Part shown: piece by piece, positions 50,571-59,551 of the stretch | Layout: every line of letters starts with the position of its first letter | How positions within the stretch are numbered: the stretch's first letter is position 1 | Source: Clostridia bacterium | GTDB lineage: Bacteria; Bacillota_A; Clostridia; Christensenellales; Aristaeellaceae | Length of the DNA: 64,000 nt | Direction of reading: 5' to 3' | Assembly: GCA_017525805.1 (NCBI GenBank) | Contig: JAFXSH010000043.1 | Coordinates: 1-64,000 of the forward strand | Made by a program: the position numbers and the translations under genes | The notes under the pieces: model-generated | What the model was told of the DNA's origin: nothing | The model's input: only the letters and a program-made list of their open reading frames with translations | Database searches by the model: none

Positions 50571-51356
50571 TTACTCAATGGTGATACACTTGCAGGGGCA
50601 CACGGCGGCGCAGGAGCCGCAGTGGGTGCACTTTTCGGGATCGATGCGGGCGAAGCCGTTTTCCACGGTGATGGCTTCGTACTGGCATTCTTTTTTGCAG
50701 CGGCCGCAGCCGATGCAGGCGTCCATGCAGACGGCGCGGGCAGTGCGGGCGGTGTCGCTGTTGCGGCAGCGCACGATCACGTTGGCGCTGACGGGGAGCA
50801 GTTTCAGCACGCCCCGGGGACAAGCTTTGACGCAAGAGCCGCAGGCGGTGCACTTATCGGGGTCCACGTGGGCGATGCCGTTTTTCATGCTGATGGCACC
50901 GAACGCGCACTTATCCATACAGTCGCCCAGGCCAAGGCAGGCAAAGCGGCAATCCTTGGGGCCGCCAGCCAGGCCCGCGGCGGTGGAGCAGCTCTGGTAG
51001 CCGTCGTACTGGTAGCGTTCTTTGGCGATGCCATTTTCGCCCTGACAGAGGACCCTGCAGACCAACTTTTCGGCGACCTGGGCTTCCTGGCCCATGATTT
51101 TGCCGATGGCTTTCGCGCCTTTTTCCCCGGCGGGGGCGCAGCCGTTGATGGGCGCTTCGCCCTTGACCACGGCGGCGGCAAAGCCGTCGCAGCCGGGATA
51201 GCCGCAGGCGCCGCAGTTGGCGCCGCCTAAGCATTCGCGCACCTGGGCCACCCGTTCATCCACTTCCACGTGGAACTTTTTGCTGGCAAAGGTCAGCACC
51301 GCGCCGAAAATGATACCTATCGCCCCTAACAGGATACCGGCATACAGAATGGTCAT
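50571..51356 (-). CDS. rnfB: Rnf complex subunit RnfB (Fe-S protein)
   Basis: 261 residues. One N-terminal TM helix, then the RnfB cluster motif CLGGANCGACGYPGCDGFA, followed by four ferredoxin-type Cys motifs (CLGLGDCMDKC, CTACGSCVKACP, CIGCGRCKKEC, CTHCGSCAAVCP). Takes electrons from reduced ferredoxin on the cytoplasmic side. Last gene of the operon, 13 bases after rnfA. Confidence 0.96.
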   Translation of the reverse strand: MTILYAGILLGAIGIIFGAVLTFASKKFHVEVDERVAQVRECLGGANCGACGYPGCDGFAAAVVKGEAPINGCAPAGEKGAKAIGKIMGQEAQVAEKLVCRVLCQGENGIAKERYQYDGYQSCSTAAGLAGGPKDCRFACLGLGDCMDKCAFGAISMKNGIAHVDPDKCTACGSCVKACPRGVLKLLPVSANVIVRCRNSDTARTARAVCMDACIGCGRCKKECQYEAITVENGFARIDPEKCTHCGSCAAVCPCKCITIE

Positions 51357-51369
51357 TTCGTTTCCCTCC

Positions 51370-51951
51370 TTATACCAAACCCTGGAAGCCCATGAAGGCC
51401 ACGGCCATCAGCCCAGCGGAAACCAAGGTGATGGGGAAGCCCTTCATGCAGGCGGGGATCTTGCTGCTCTCCAGCCGTTCGCGCACGCCCGCCATCAGCA
51501 CGATGGCCAGCAGGAAGCCCAGGGCGGAGAAGGTGCCGTTCAGCACGGCCTGGAGCAGGCCGTAAGCATTGTTCATGTTCAGGGTGGCCACGCCCAGCAC
51601 CGCGCAGTTGGTGGTGATCAGGGGCAGGTAAATGCCTAAAGCGCTGTACAGGGTGGGGCTGCTCTTTTTCAGGAACATTTCCACAAACTGCACCAAGGCC
51701 GCGATGACCAGAATGAAGGAAATGGTGCTGATATAAGTGAGGTTCAAGGGCAGCAAAAGCAGGTTATAGATCAGCCAGCAGAAGAGGGATGCGATGGTCA
51801 TGACGAAGGTAACGGCCAGGCCCATGCTCACGCTGGTTTCCACCTTGCTGGATACGCCTAAGAAGGGGCAGCAGCCTAAGAAACGGGAGAAGATGAAGTT
51901 ATTGGTCAGAATGCAGCTGACCATGAACAGCAGGATTTCAGTAATGCTCAT
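51370..51951 (-). CDS. rnfA: Rnf complex subunit RnfA
   Basis: 193 residues, six TM helices. Opening TEILLFMVSCILTNNFIFSRFLGCCPFLGVS (in part) with the conserved N-N-x-x-x-x-x-x-L-G-x-C loop that holds a membrane [2Fe-2S] cluster together with RnfE. Start overlaps the rnfE stop as ATGA (51948-51951). Confidence 0.97.
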   Translation of the reverse strand: MSITEILLFMVSCILTNNFIFSRFLGCCPFLGVSSKVETSVSMGLAVTFVMTIASLFCWLIYNLLLLPLNLTYISTISFILVIAALVQFVEMFLKKSSPTLYSALGIYLPLITTNCAVLGVATLNMNNAYGLLQAVLNGTFSALGFLLAIVLMAGVRERLESSKIPACMKGFPITLVSAGLMAVAFMGFQGLV

Positions 51952-52586
51952 GCCGCCTGCGCCTCCTTCGCCGCGTTTTTCTTCTCGATTTTCTTAACGA
52001 TCAGGTTGAACACGCCCAGCAGCAGGCCAAACGTCAGGAAGCCGCCGGAGGCCAGAACGATCAGCAACATGGGTTCGTAGGACGCGCCTAGCACATTGAT
52101 GCCGAATACGCTGCCGCTGCCGATCAGTTCCCGGATGGTGCCGATAAGGGTCAGGGCCAGGGTGAAGCCGATGCCCATACCCAGGCCGTCAAAGGCGGAA
52201 GCAAGGGGCGGATTCTTGCTGGCGAAAGCTTCGGCCCGAGCTAAGATGATGCAGTTCACCACGATCAGGGGAATGAAGATGCCGAGGCTCTCATACAGGG
52301 AGGGAAGGAACGCCTGCATGAGCAATTGCACCATGGTCACGAAGGTGCAGATCACCACGATGAAAGCCGGGATGCGCACCTGATCGGGGATGAATTTCCG
52401 AAGCAGGGAAATGGCGATATTGGAGCATACCAACACGAAGGTGGCCGCCGCGCCCATGCCTAAGCCGTTCAGGGCGCTGGAGGTGACCGCTAGGGTGGGG
52501 CAGGTGCCCAGCACCAGGCGGAAGGTGGGGTTTTCGGGGATGATGCCATTGAAGAAGACTTTCCCCAGGCTCTTTTTCTCGCTCAT
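51948..52586 (-). CDS. rnfE: Rnf complex subunit RnfE
   Basis: 212 residues, six TM helices. NPTFRLVLGTCPTLAVTSSALNGLGMGAA (in part) carries the G-x-C-P-x-L-A-V-T motif, counterpart of the RnfA loop. C-terminal tail is Lys-rich. Starts with overlap of the rnfD stop (52583-52586). Confidence 0.97.
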   Translation of the reverse strand: MSEKKSLGKVFFNGIIPENPTFRLVLGTCPTLAVTSSALNGLGMGAAATFVLVCSNIAISLLRKFIPDQVRIPAFIVVICTFVTMVQLLMQAFLPSLYESLGIFIPLIVVNCIILARAEAFASKNPPLASAFDGLGMGIGFTLALTLIGTIRELIGSGSVFGINVLGASYEPMLLIVLASGGFLTFGLLLGVFNLIVKKIEKKNAAKEAQAA

Positions 52587-53533
52587 GCTTTCTTAGCCTC
52601 CTTCTTCTGATAGCCGTAAATCTTTTGGGGCAGGAAGCGGTCGATGAGGGGGGTAGCAATATTCATCAGCAGAATGCCGTAGGTGACGCCCTCGGGATAA
52701 TTGCCGAACTGACGGATGAGCACGATGATCAGGCCGATCAATACCGCGTAGATGATCTGCGCCACGGGCCGGATGGGGGAGGTGACGTAGTCGGTGGCCA
52801 TGAAGACCGCGCCGAAGAGCACGCCGCCGGACAGGGTGGCGATCAGGGCGGATTCAAAGCCTTCGCCCACGATCAGCAGGGTGAACACGTACACGCTGCC
52901 TACCATGATCACTGGGATGCGCCAGGAAATGGTGGAGGTGAACACCAGGAACAGGAAGCCGATCAGGATGGCGATCTTGCTCACTTCACCGATGGTGCCG
53001 GGGATCTGGCCCAGCAGGCGCTGCATCAGGGTGTAGCTGCCGGGGCTGGACAGGGGCGTGGCGGCGGATACCGCGTCCACGCCCGCCTCAAAGAAGGTGG
53101 GGGCTACATAGGCAGAAGCGGCCATATGCACCGGCCAGGAGGCCAGCAGTACGGCGCGGGCCGCCAAAGCGGGATTGAGGAAATTATCGCCCAAGCCGCC
53201 GAACAATTGCTTCACGATGATGATGGCGAAAGCGCTGCCGATCATGGCCATCCACCAGGGAGCGGTAGAGGGGAGGTTCAGGCCCAGAATCAGGCCGGTG
53301 AGGATGGCGGAAAAATCGTTGATCCGCACGGGCTGGCGGGCGATCTTCTGCCACAGGAATTCGGAAAGCACCGCGCTTGCAACGGAAACGGCCAGCACCA
53401 GCAGGGCAGGAAAGCCGAAAGCGTACACGCCGACCAGCACCGTGGGCATCAGCGCGATGACGACATTCTGCATCAGCCGCGACGTGGTCAGCGGGTTATG
53501 CATATGCGGGGCGGTGGAGATTCTCAGGCTCAT
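52583..53533 (-). CDS. rnfD: Rnf complex subunit RnfD
   Basis: 316 residues, about nine TM helices. STAPHMHNPLTTSRLMQNV and FGGLGDNFLNPALAARAVLLASWP are family signatures. The covalent-FMN site reads DAVSAATPLSSPG, so the usual Gly of S/T-G-A-T is Ala. Coupled by ATGA with rnfC upstream (53530-53533) and with rnfE downstream. Confidence 0.96.
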   Translation of the reverse strand: MSLRISTAPHMHNPLTTSRLMQNVVIALMPTVLVGVYAFGFPALLVLAVSVASAVLSEFLWQKIARQPVRINDFSAILTGLILGLNLPSTAPWWMAMIGSAFAIIIVKQLFGGLGDNFLNPALAARAVLLASWPVHMAASAYVAPTFFEAGVDAVSAATPLSSPGSYTLMQRLLGQIPGTIGEVSKIAILIGFLFLVFTSTISWRIPVIMVGSVYVFTLLIVGEGFESALIATLSGGVLFGAVFMATDYVTSPIRPVAQIIYAVLIGLIIVLIRQFGNYPEGVTYGILLMNIATPLIDRFLPQKIYGYQKKEAKKA

Positions 53534-54891
53534 TTGGTCGCGCCTCCTTTCGCAGCGGCAGCGGCGGCCTTGGCCTTGGCTTCCGCGGTAATATGATCCT
53601 TGCAGAACTTAAAGGACGGCGTCAGCCACCGGCGGGACGGGCACTGGTAGGCGCAGGAACCGCACAGGATGCAGTCCATCACATGCAGCTTTTCCGCGGC
53701 GGCAAAATCGCTCTTATCGGCGGCCACCTTGATCTGGTAAGGGTTCAGGCCGATGGGGCAGGCGGCCACGCAGCGCCCGCAGTGGATGCAGGGGCTTTCG
53801 TCCCTGCTCTTGGCCTGCTTTTCATTCAGCACCACGATGCCGTTGCTGGATTTGAAAACGGGCATTTGGTCGTTGGGGATGGCGATGCCCGTCATCATGC
53901 CGCCGAATACGATCTTGCCGGGAGTTTCGGAATAGCCGCCGCATTCGCCGATGATGTCCTCGGTGATGGTGCCGACGCGGACCATCAGGTTGGAGGGCTT
54001 GCGCACGCAGCCGGTGACGGTGCAGATGCGCTGAATCAGGGGCTTGCCGTCGATGACGGCGTCGGCGATGGCGGCGCAGGTGCCCACGTTCAGTACAACC
54101 ACGTGGGCCGCGATGGGCAGGCCCCCGGAGGGCACCTGACGGCCGGTGATGGCTTCGATCAGTTGTTTTTCACCGCCCTGGGGGTACTTGGTTTTGAGGG
54201 GCTGCACCGATACGCCCGCTCGGCCCTGCGCGGCCTTCATCATGGCCGCGATGGCTTCGGGTTTGTTATCCTCGATGCCGATGACGCCCTTTTCCACGTT
54301 CAGGGCCCGCATCACGGCCCGCAGGCCGTCCACGATGCGGGTGGAATGCTCCAGCATCAGGCGATAGTCCGCCGTCAGGTGGGTTTCGCATTCCGCGCCG
54401 TTGACCACGATGGTGTCGCAGGTAGCGCCCTGCTGGAAGGTGAGCTTCACATGGGTGGGGAAGGACGCGCCGCCCATGCCGGTGATGCCCGCGGCCTGAA
54501 TGGCGGGGATCACGAGCTTGGGGTCCACCTGTTCCACGTTGCCCAGGGGATGGAGCTCCACCCAGGTATCGGCGAAGTCGTTTTTGATGGTGACGGCCTG
54601 CACGTTGCCCGCGCCTAAGGAGGGAATGGAATCCACGGCAATGACCTCGCCGCTGACGCTGGCGTGTACCGGCACGCTCATGAAGCCCTGAGCCTCGCCG
54701 ATCACCTGGCCGATATCCACGTGGTCGCCCTTCTTTACGCAGGGTTTGGCGGGCGCGCCGATGTTCATGGCCATGGAAATGACCACCGTATCGGATACAT
54801 ATTCCCGGACGGGCAAATCGCGGGTGGCGCTTTTGCCCTCGTGCATGTTATGCAGGGGATGCACCCCCCGCTTAAATGTTTTCGTAAGCAA
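53530..54891 (-). CDS. rnfC: Rnf complex subunit RnfC
   Basis: 453 residues. N-terminal RnfC domain with a biotinyl/lipoyl-like fold, NuoF-type flavin/NADH region (GITGMGGASFPTHVKL, VVNGAECETHLTADYRL) and SLBB region, then two [4Fe-4S] motifs (CIHCGRCVAACP, CILCGSCAYQCP). Site of NAD+ reduction. 453 residues is normal for Clostridia; the Ala/Lys-rich C-terminus is short. Confidence 0.97.
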   Translation of the reverse strand: MLTKTFKRGVHPLHNMHEGKSATRDLPVREYVSDTVVISMAMNIGAPAKPCVKKGDHVDIGQVIGEAQGFMSVPVHASVSGEVIAVDSIPSLGAGNVQAVTIKNDFADTWVELHPLGNVEQVDPKLVIPAIQAAGITGMGGASFPTHVKLTFQQGATCDTIVVNGAECETHLTADYRLMLEHSTRIVDGLRAVMRALNVEKGVIGIEDNKPEAIAAMMKAAQGRAGVSVQPLKTKYPQGGEKQLIEAITGRQVPSGGLPIAAHVVVLNVGTCAAIADAVIDGKPLIQRICTVTGCVRKPSNLMVRVGTITEDIIGECGGYSETPGKIVFGGMMTGIAIPNDQMPVFKSSNGIVVLNEKQAKSRDESPCIHCGRCVAACPIGLNPYQIKVAADKSDFAAAEKLHVMDCILCGSCAYQCPSRRWLTPSFKFCKDHITAEAKAKAAAAAAKGGATK

Positions 54892-54924
54892 TGTCCGTGC
54901 CTCCTTCTTCTCGATTTCGCCCGG

Positions 54925-57504
54925 TCACTGCTGCCCGGGAACGGGGTGCTCGTAAGCCTGATTGATGGCGATCACGATGGCGTTTACCGCGTAAGCGGGC
55001 ACATCGCCGATGCTGCCCAAGAAATCCGCCGGGTCAAAGGGCAGTTCCTTGCCGATCAGCGCGGCATTGAGCTGCGCGTCATTCAGCATGGAAACATCCT
55101 CCCCTTCCAGCTTTTCGATGGGAATACCGGCAGGAGAAGTGTAAATAATCACAGCGCTCAGCTTGCCGCCGTCAAATCCGGCCAGCACGTTGTACTGGGA
55201 GAAGAACATGACGCAGCTGCCATAGCTGAGAGAGGAATCGGAATCACCGGAAACATCAGCCAGAACATCCCCCTGGCCGGGCGTTTGGCCGGTTTGACCA
55301 AACGCCTGGTTGAGGGCGACCGCCACAGCGGAGGCATAGGGCGTCATCTGGTTATTATCGAGGGGCAGGGCCGCGCCCACGAACAGGGCTTCCATGGCCT
55401 CCTGCTGGCTGCTGGGCGCGTATTCCGTATCGAGACCCGCCTGCTTGTCCGAAAGAATCAGGGCGTCTACCTTGCCGTCCTTAAAACGGGCGTCCACCTG
55501 AATGGCGGTGAAGAAGCAGAGCACTTCGCTGGTGTACCAATCGTCCTCACTGCCGGGCTGGGTCACGACGATGGCGGTGGGTTTGTCCGCGCCGCCGATG
55601 ATTTGAGGTTCAGCGGCGGAGACGGGCTTGGTTTTCACCGCGCCGCCCTGGGCGTAATACGCCGCGTTGATGGCGCTGGCCACCAGAGCCGCTTCGGCGG
55701 TTTCCTGATCCTCCGCGGAAAGCGGCAGGGTGGCGGCCAGGAACAGGTTCTTCATTTCGGTATCCAGCTCGCTCAGGGTGTAATCCTGATCCGTGCCCGC
55801 CGGGCGATCCATGACCACCAGGCCTGCCACAGTATTTGAGACGAAGGAAACCTTCACCTGAAGATCGTTCTTCTTCGTGGCGATGCTCACGGAATTGCGG
55901 ATATCCTTAAAGGCGGGGGCCGCCGCAGCCGTTTCTTCCTTCGCGGGTTCTTCGGCGGGTTCAGCTTCCGCGCCGCCTAAGCTCTTTTCGTAAGCGGCGT
56001 TCAGGGCGTCTACCACGGCGGTGCTGGTAATGGTCGCGCCGGCAATGGCGTCAATGTCGGCCAGGGCCAGCGGCGCCTGTTTGCCGATAAACTGCGCCTG
56101 GAATTCATCTTCCAGCGCTTTCGCGCCCAATCCGGTGGTTTCATTGAAGGAATCATCGCCGATGGAAATATAGGTGATCTTCCCGTCCGCGTCAAAGGCG
56201 ACGGACACGGCCACGGGGCCGCCGAAGCCCTGCTGGCTGGCGGTGTACACACCCTCTTCGGGCGCTTCGGGCACGGTGACTTCCGCAGCTTCCTTCATAA
56301 TGCCCTGGCTGGCATCGTAAGCGTCGTTCAGGGCGTTCACCACGGCGGTGGAGGAAATGGTGGCGCCAGTGATCACATCGATATCAGCCACTTCCAGCGG
56401 CATCTGCTTGCCAATGAACTGATACATGAAGTCGGGCTCGACTACGCCCGCGCCGATGTCCTCGGCGAAGGAATCGTCGCCCACGCTGATGTAGGAAACC
56501 TTGCCGTCCTCAAAGGCGGCTTCCACATACACCGGGCCACGGAAGCCGCTGGCCGTCGCGCTGTACACGCCTTCGGCAGGCTTTTCGGGCATGGTAGGCG
56601 TTTCGGGCACCACGATCTCCGCGCCGCCCGCGATGGCGTAAGCGCTGTTCAGGGCCTTTACCACGGCGGTGGAGGAAATGGTGGCACCGGCGATCACGTC
56701 GATGTCGGAAACCTCCAGCGGCATTTGTTTGCCGATGAACTGGATCATGAAGTCGGGCTCGATCACGCCCACGCCGATGTCCTCGGCGAAGTTCTCGTCG
56801 CCCACCTTGATGTAGGTGACTTTTCCGGCGCCGTCAAAGGCGGCTTCCACGTACACGGGGCCCCGGAAGCCTTTTTCAGACGCGCTGAACACGCCGTCGG
56901 CGGGTTTTTCAGGCATTTCCACACCGGCAATGCCCATCACGTCGGCCTTGATGTATTTCACGATGTCGTTCACGCCGTTGACCACGGCGGTGGTGGTGAT
57001 GGTGGCGGAGGTCAAAGCGTCCACCGTGCTTTCCGTAGGCGTGCCGCCCGCCTTGATATAGCTGACGGGGTATACCTTTCCGGCAAACTGATCGGTGAAG
57101 GCGGGCTCCTTGGAGCGCGCGCCCAAACCGGCCGTTTCGGAGAAGCTGGAGCCGCCCACGGAAATGCCGCCGATGGTGAAGGTTTCGGGCGCGCCTGTGG
57201 TGTCCACGCCCGCGATCACCTCGACCTTGCCGCCAAAGCCGTTCACCGTTTTCTGGGCCACATAACCCACGGTGTTTCCCTCTTTGAGGCCGGCATAGGC
57301 CCAATCCACCGACGCGCCTTCATTCAGCGTCAGTTCTTCAAAGCTGTCCGCATCGGGCAGCGCGGCCTTGCGGGCATTGTCCGCCGCAAGCAGCGTCTGC
57401 TGTGCTATGGGCTCTTGGGTCAGGGCGTAGGTACCGCCCAGGGCGAGGCCTGCTGCCAAAGTGATGATCAGCAGCACGGCCCAACCAGGAAGCTGTTTCT
57501 TCAC
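54925..57504 (-). CDS. RnfG-like protein with about seven tandem FMN-binding repeats
   Basis: 859 residues, four times the usual RnfG. N-terminal TM anchor and T-Q-E-P-I (WAVLLIITLAAGLALGG) match RnfG, which otherwise is missing from this operon. Repeat 1 (about 75-185) has TSATITT at 165-171; repeats 2 (205-290), 3 (310-395) and 4 (415-505) have AGATISST, TGATISST and AGATITST (G273, G380, G489), each followed by AVV-ALN-AY. These are flavinylation-type motifs; the threonines would receive FMN from ApbE. Three more repeats (530-620, 645-735, 745-855) keep the helix ending (ALNQAF, AINQAY) but lost the motif. Extracytoplasmic. Probably serves as RnfG and may form a flavin relay; that is inference. 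Confidence 0.88.
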   Translation of the reverse strand: MKKQLPGWAVLLIITLAAGLALGGTYALTQEPIAQQTLLAADNARKAALPDADSFEELTLNEGASVDWAYAGLKEGNTVGYVAQKTVNGFGGKVEVIAGVDTTGAPETFTIGGISVGGSSFSETAGLGARSKEPAFTDQFAGKVYPVSYIKAGGTPTESTVDALTSATITTTAVVNGVNDIVKYIKADVMGIAGVEMPEKPADGVFSASEKGFRGPVYVEAAFDGAGKVTYIKVGDENFAEDIGVGVIEPDFMIQFIGKQMPLEVSDIDVIAGATISSTAVVKALNSAYAIAGGAEIVVPETPTMPEKPAEGVYSATASGFRGPVYVEAAFEDGKVSYISVGDDSFAEDIGAGVVEPDFMYQFIGKQMPLEVADIDVITGATISSTAVVNALNDAYDASQGIMKEAAEVTVPEAPEEGVYTASQQGFGGPVAVSVAFDADGKITYISIGDDSFNETTGLGAKALEDEFQAQFIGKQAPLALADIDAIAGATITSTAVVDALNAAYEKSLGGAEAEPAEEPAKEETAAAAPAFKDIRNSVSIATKKNDLQVKVSFVSNTVAGLVVMDRPAGTDQDYTLSELDTEMKNLFLAATLPLSAEDQETAEAALVASAINAAYYAQGGAVKTKPVSAAEPQIIGGADKPTAIVVTQPGSEDDWYTSEVLCFFTAIQVDARFKDGKVDALILSDKQAGLDTEYAPSSQQEAMEALFVGAALPLDNNQMTPYASAVAVALNQAFGQTGQTPGQGDVLADVSGDSDSSLSYGSCVMFFSQYNVLAGFDGGKLSAVIIYTSPAGIPIEKLEGEDVSMLNDAQLNAALIGKELPFDPADFLGSIGDVPAYAVNAIVIAINQAYEHPVPGQQ
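54942..57252 (-). repeat. Tandem FMN-binding-domain repeats inside the RnfG-like gene
   Basis: Seven units of about 90-110 codons. Units 2 and 3 are nearly identical in protein (GFRGPVYVEAAF, FAEDIG-GV-EPDFM, QFIGKQMPLEV) and clearly similar in DNA (around 56400-56620 and 56700-56900), pointing to recent duplication; units 5-7 are diverged and lack the G-A-T motif. Confidence 0.75.
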
Positions 57505-57714
57505 GTGGTTCCGTCCTCCTTGCTCTGTTTCCCGGAAGGAAAGGGAAACACTGTTTCTTCTTTATCCCCGGTACGCCCGGGAAAAGGGCCAACCCTGACC
57601 CTATGGAAACGTTGTAAGAGTGAAGTGTGGAGAGTGAGGGGCGGAGATTTTTTATTGATTATGATTCATGGAAAGATACAAATTATATAGTATCTTCACT
57701 CTCCGCTCTATCCC

Positions 57715-58221
57715 TTAGATGTCCGGCGCATTGGGATCCGGCGTATGGCTGGGCACGACCAGTTCCAAGTCTACATTGTTGGGCAGGCACAGCACGGAAG
57801 TACCCAAAATGCGCTGCTGGTAATTGTGGATGGTCACTTCGCCCTGCTGCACGCAAAGCTGATTATCGCAGGTGGAGGAGGCCATATAAAAGCCGTTTTC
57901 CGTCAGGTGGATCACATTCACCTTGCCGTTCCCCTGATCTACGGTCACGTCCCCCTCTTCGCCGATGGGATAAATGCCTGAGATGCGGCCATTTACGATG
58001 ATATACAGGTAAGCTTCTGCCTCCGGTCCTTTGGCATTTTGCCCTTCATCGGGGGAAGCGGTGGGCGCGGGGGAGGCCTGCGACAGTTCTTCGATTTGCT
58101 GGATGATCTCTTCCTGACTGCGTTCCGCGCCGGGCAGCAGGAAGCGCGTGGCCAGGATCAGCCCTAAGGAAACAAGGAGCATCGCACCGATGACCAGCGC
58201 GTTTTTCATTCCGGGCTTCAT
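57715..58221 (-). CDS. NusG domain II-containing membrane-anchored protein
   Basis: 168 residues. One TM helix (about 8-29), a Pro/Ser/Glu linker, then the NusG_II domain: VNVIHLTENGFYMASSTCDNQLCVQQGEV (in part) with the CDNQLC motif, and RILGTSVLCLPNNVDLEL. Proteins of this type are regularly encoded with Rnf and ApbE in Clostridia; function not established. Start overlaps the apbE stop as ATGA (58218-58221). A 210-base gap to the next gene holds only an imperfect, widely spaced repeat (GGAGAGTGA 57629 / TCACTCTCC 57696). Confidence 0.88.
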   Translation of the reverse strand: MKPGMKNALVIGAMLLVSLGLILATRFLLPGAERSQEEIIQQIEELSQASPAPTASPDEGQNAKGPEAEAYLYIIVNGRISGIYPIGEEGDVTVDQGNGKVNVIHLTENGFYMASSTCDNQLCVQQGEVTIHNYQQRILGTSVLCLPNNVDLELVVPSHTPDPNAPDI

Positions 58222-59312
58222 ACCGCGCCTCCCGCGTTTTTAAGAGACCGCAGGTACTGACCCATGCCGGAGGAAGCCTGCTCCGTGCCGTCCGACAGCA
58301 TCCACAGGGCTTCCACACCGTCCATGCCTTCAATGAGCTTTAAACCGTCCTCAGCGGACAGCACGAACAGGGTGGTGCTCAAAAAGTCAGCCAGGGTGGA
58401 GCTTTCGCAGATGATCGTCACGGAAATCATTTTGGTGGAGGGGAACAGGGTTTCCGGGTCGATGATGTGGTGGTAGCGCTGCCCGTCCACTATGTAGTAG
58501 CGCCAGTAATCGCCGCTGGTGACCACGGTGAGACCGCGCACATCCACGATATCCTTGTACAGGCTGCCCGCGCCGGATTCATCGGGCCTCGGGTCCTGCA
58601 CGCCCACGGCCCAATTGGCGCGCCCGTCCAGGGGCGCTTCGCCGGTGTAGACATTGCCGCCTAAGCTAAGCAGGAAAGAGGGCATATGCTCCGATAAATA
58701 GGGCACCGCCGCATCCGCGGCCCAGCCCTTGGCTACCGCGCCGATGTCCAGCGTGATTTCGGGATCGGCGAAGAATACGGTCTGTTTTTCGGCATCCAGG
58801 ATCACCTGGCCCAAATCCGTATGCATGCTGGCGGCCTGCAGGGCGTCCATGGGCGGAAGCTTCGCGTTCGCGGGGTCGTTCAGGCCCGCTTCCCGGTATT
58901 CATGCCAGATGGACAGCACCGCGCCCATGGCGATGTTGGTGCTGCGGAGGCCTTTGTCCCATTGCTCCTTGCACCAGGATATCAAATCAAACAGCTCTTC
59001 GGGGATTTCCACGGGAGCCTCCGCCGCGTGGCGGTTCACATAATACAGGTTATTCAGGCCCTCATAGCCGTGATAGGCGTCGAAGATCCGGTCGCAGCGG
59101 CGCAGCAGCGCCATGGTATCCTCGTAGGCCTGATCAAATTCCTCCTGTGTGCGGGTATAGCCGATCAGCGTGATTTCCGTATTAAAAACGTCCAGCGCGC
59201 GGCGGGAAAACTTGGTATACACATTTTCGGAAATACCCATGGGGGAAGCCGCTGTAAGGGTCAACGTCAGGGTCAGCAGAAAACACAGAAAAGTAACGGA
59301 TTTCAGTTTCAT
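58218..59312 (-). CDS. apbE: FAD:protein FMN transferase (ApbE)
   Basis: 364 residues from MKLKSVTFLCFLLTL (signal peptide without lipobox Cys); GAGGG precedes this ATG and a promoter lies upstream. ApbE motifs: RRALDVFNTEITLIGY (the M-G-T-type region varied), LDIGAVAKGWAAD, LLSLGGNVYTG, SGDYWRYYIVDGQRYHHIIDPET (in part) and the metal-binding TLADFLSTTLFVL. Attaches FMN covalently to threonines in RnfG- and RnfD-type proteins outside the membrane. First gene of the Rnf operon, which suits its many-site target three genes downstream. Confidence 0.94.
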   Translation of the reverse strand: MKLKSVTFLCFLLTLTLTLTAASPMGISENVYTKFSRRALDVFNTEITLIGYTRTQEEFDQAYEDTMALLRRCDRIFDAYHGYEGLNNLYYVNRHAAEAPVEIPEELFDLISWCKEQWDKGLRSTNIAMGAVLSIWHEYREAGLNDPANAKLPPMDALQAASMHTDLGQVILDAEKQTVFFADPEITLDIGAVAKGWAADAAVPYLSEHMPSFLLSLGGNVYTGEAPLDGRANWAVGVQDPRPDESGAGSLYKDIVDVRGLTVVTSGDYWRYYIVDGQRYHHIIDPETLFPSTKMISVTIICESSTLADFLSTTLFVLSAEDGLKLIEGMDGVEALWMLSDGTEQASSGMGQYLRSLKNAGGAV

Positions 59313-59382
59313 GAGGCCCTCGCTTTCCACGAAATTATGCAAATAAGTGCCACAAAAAGACAGGGCAGTTATTTCTTTTTGT

Positions 59383-59411
59383 ATTATATCAAAGATAAAA
59401 CAAGTGTACAA
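59383..59411 (-). promoter_or_regulatory. Promoter of apbE-rnf operon
   Basis: On the minus strand TTGTAC (59406-59411), 17-base spacer, TATAAT (59383-59388), about 70 bases before the apbE start. The -35 is weak. Confidence 0.6.
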
Positions 59412-59442
59412 GATGTTTTTTCACACAATTATTGCAACTTTA

Positions 59443-59487
59443 TGAAACAAATTCTTAACATAAACGGCATAAATTTGTATTGTTTCA
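59443..59487. repeat. Inverted repeat in rnf/mnh divergent region
   Basis: TGAAACAA (59443-59450) and TTGTTTCA (59480-59487), with the match extending as AAAT/ATTT inside. It lies between the leftward apbE promoter and the rightward mnhE promoter. The whole 344-base gap (59313-59656) holds only these elements and AT-rich sequence. Confidence 0.5.
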
Positions 59488-59522
59488 GACATAAATTGGG
59501 GAAAGTTTTCCGCAAACCGGGC

Positions 59523-59551
59523 TTGTGCATTCGCGCCGAATCGTGTATACT
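59523..59551 (+). promoter_or_regulatory. Promoter of Mrp-type antiporter operon
   Basis: TTGTGC (59523-59528), 17-base spacer, TATACT (59546-59551), about 100 bases before mnhE. Confidence 0.7.

Noticed and set aside
53593..55839. Two plus-strand open frames (341 and 391 codons) opposite rnfC and the RnfG-like gene
   Set aside because: Antisense shadows; second one mirrors the FMN repeats.
57505..57714. Possible small gene or RNA between the NusG-II and RnfG-like genes
   Set aside because: AT-rich, no open frame with ribosome site, only a widely spaced imperfect repeat.
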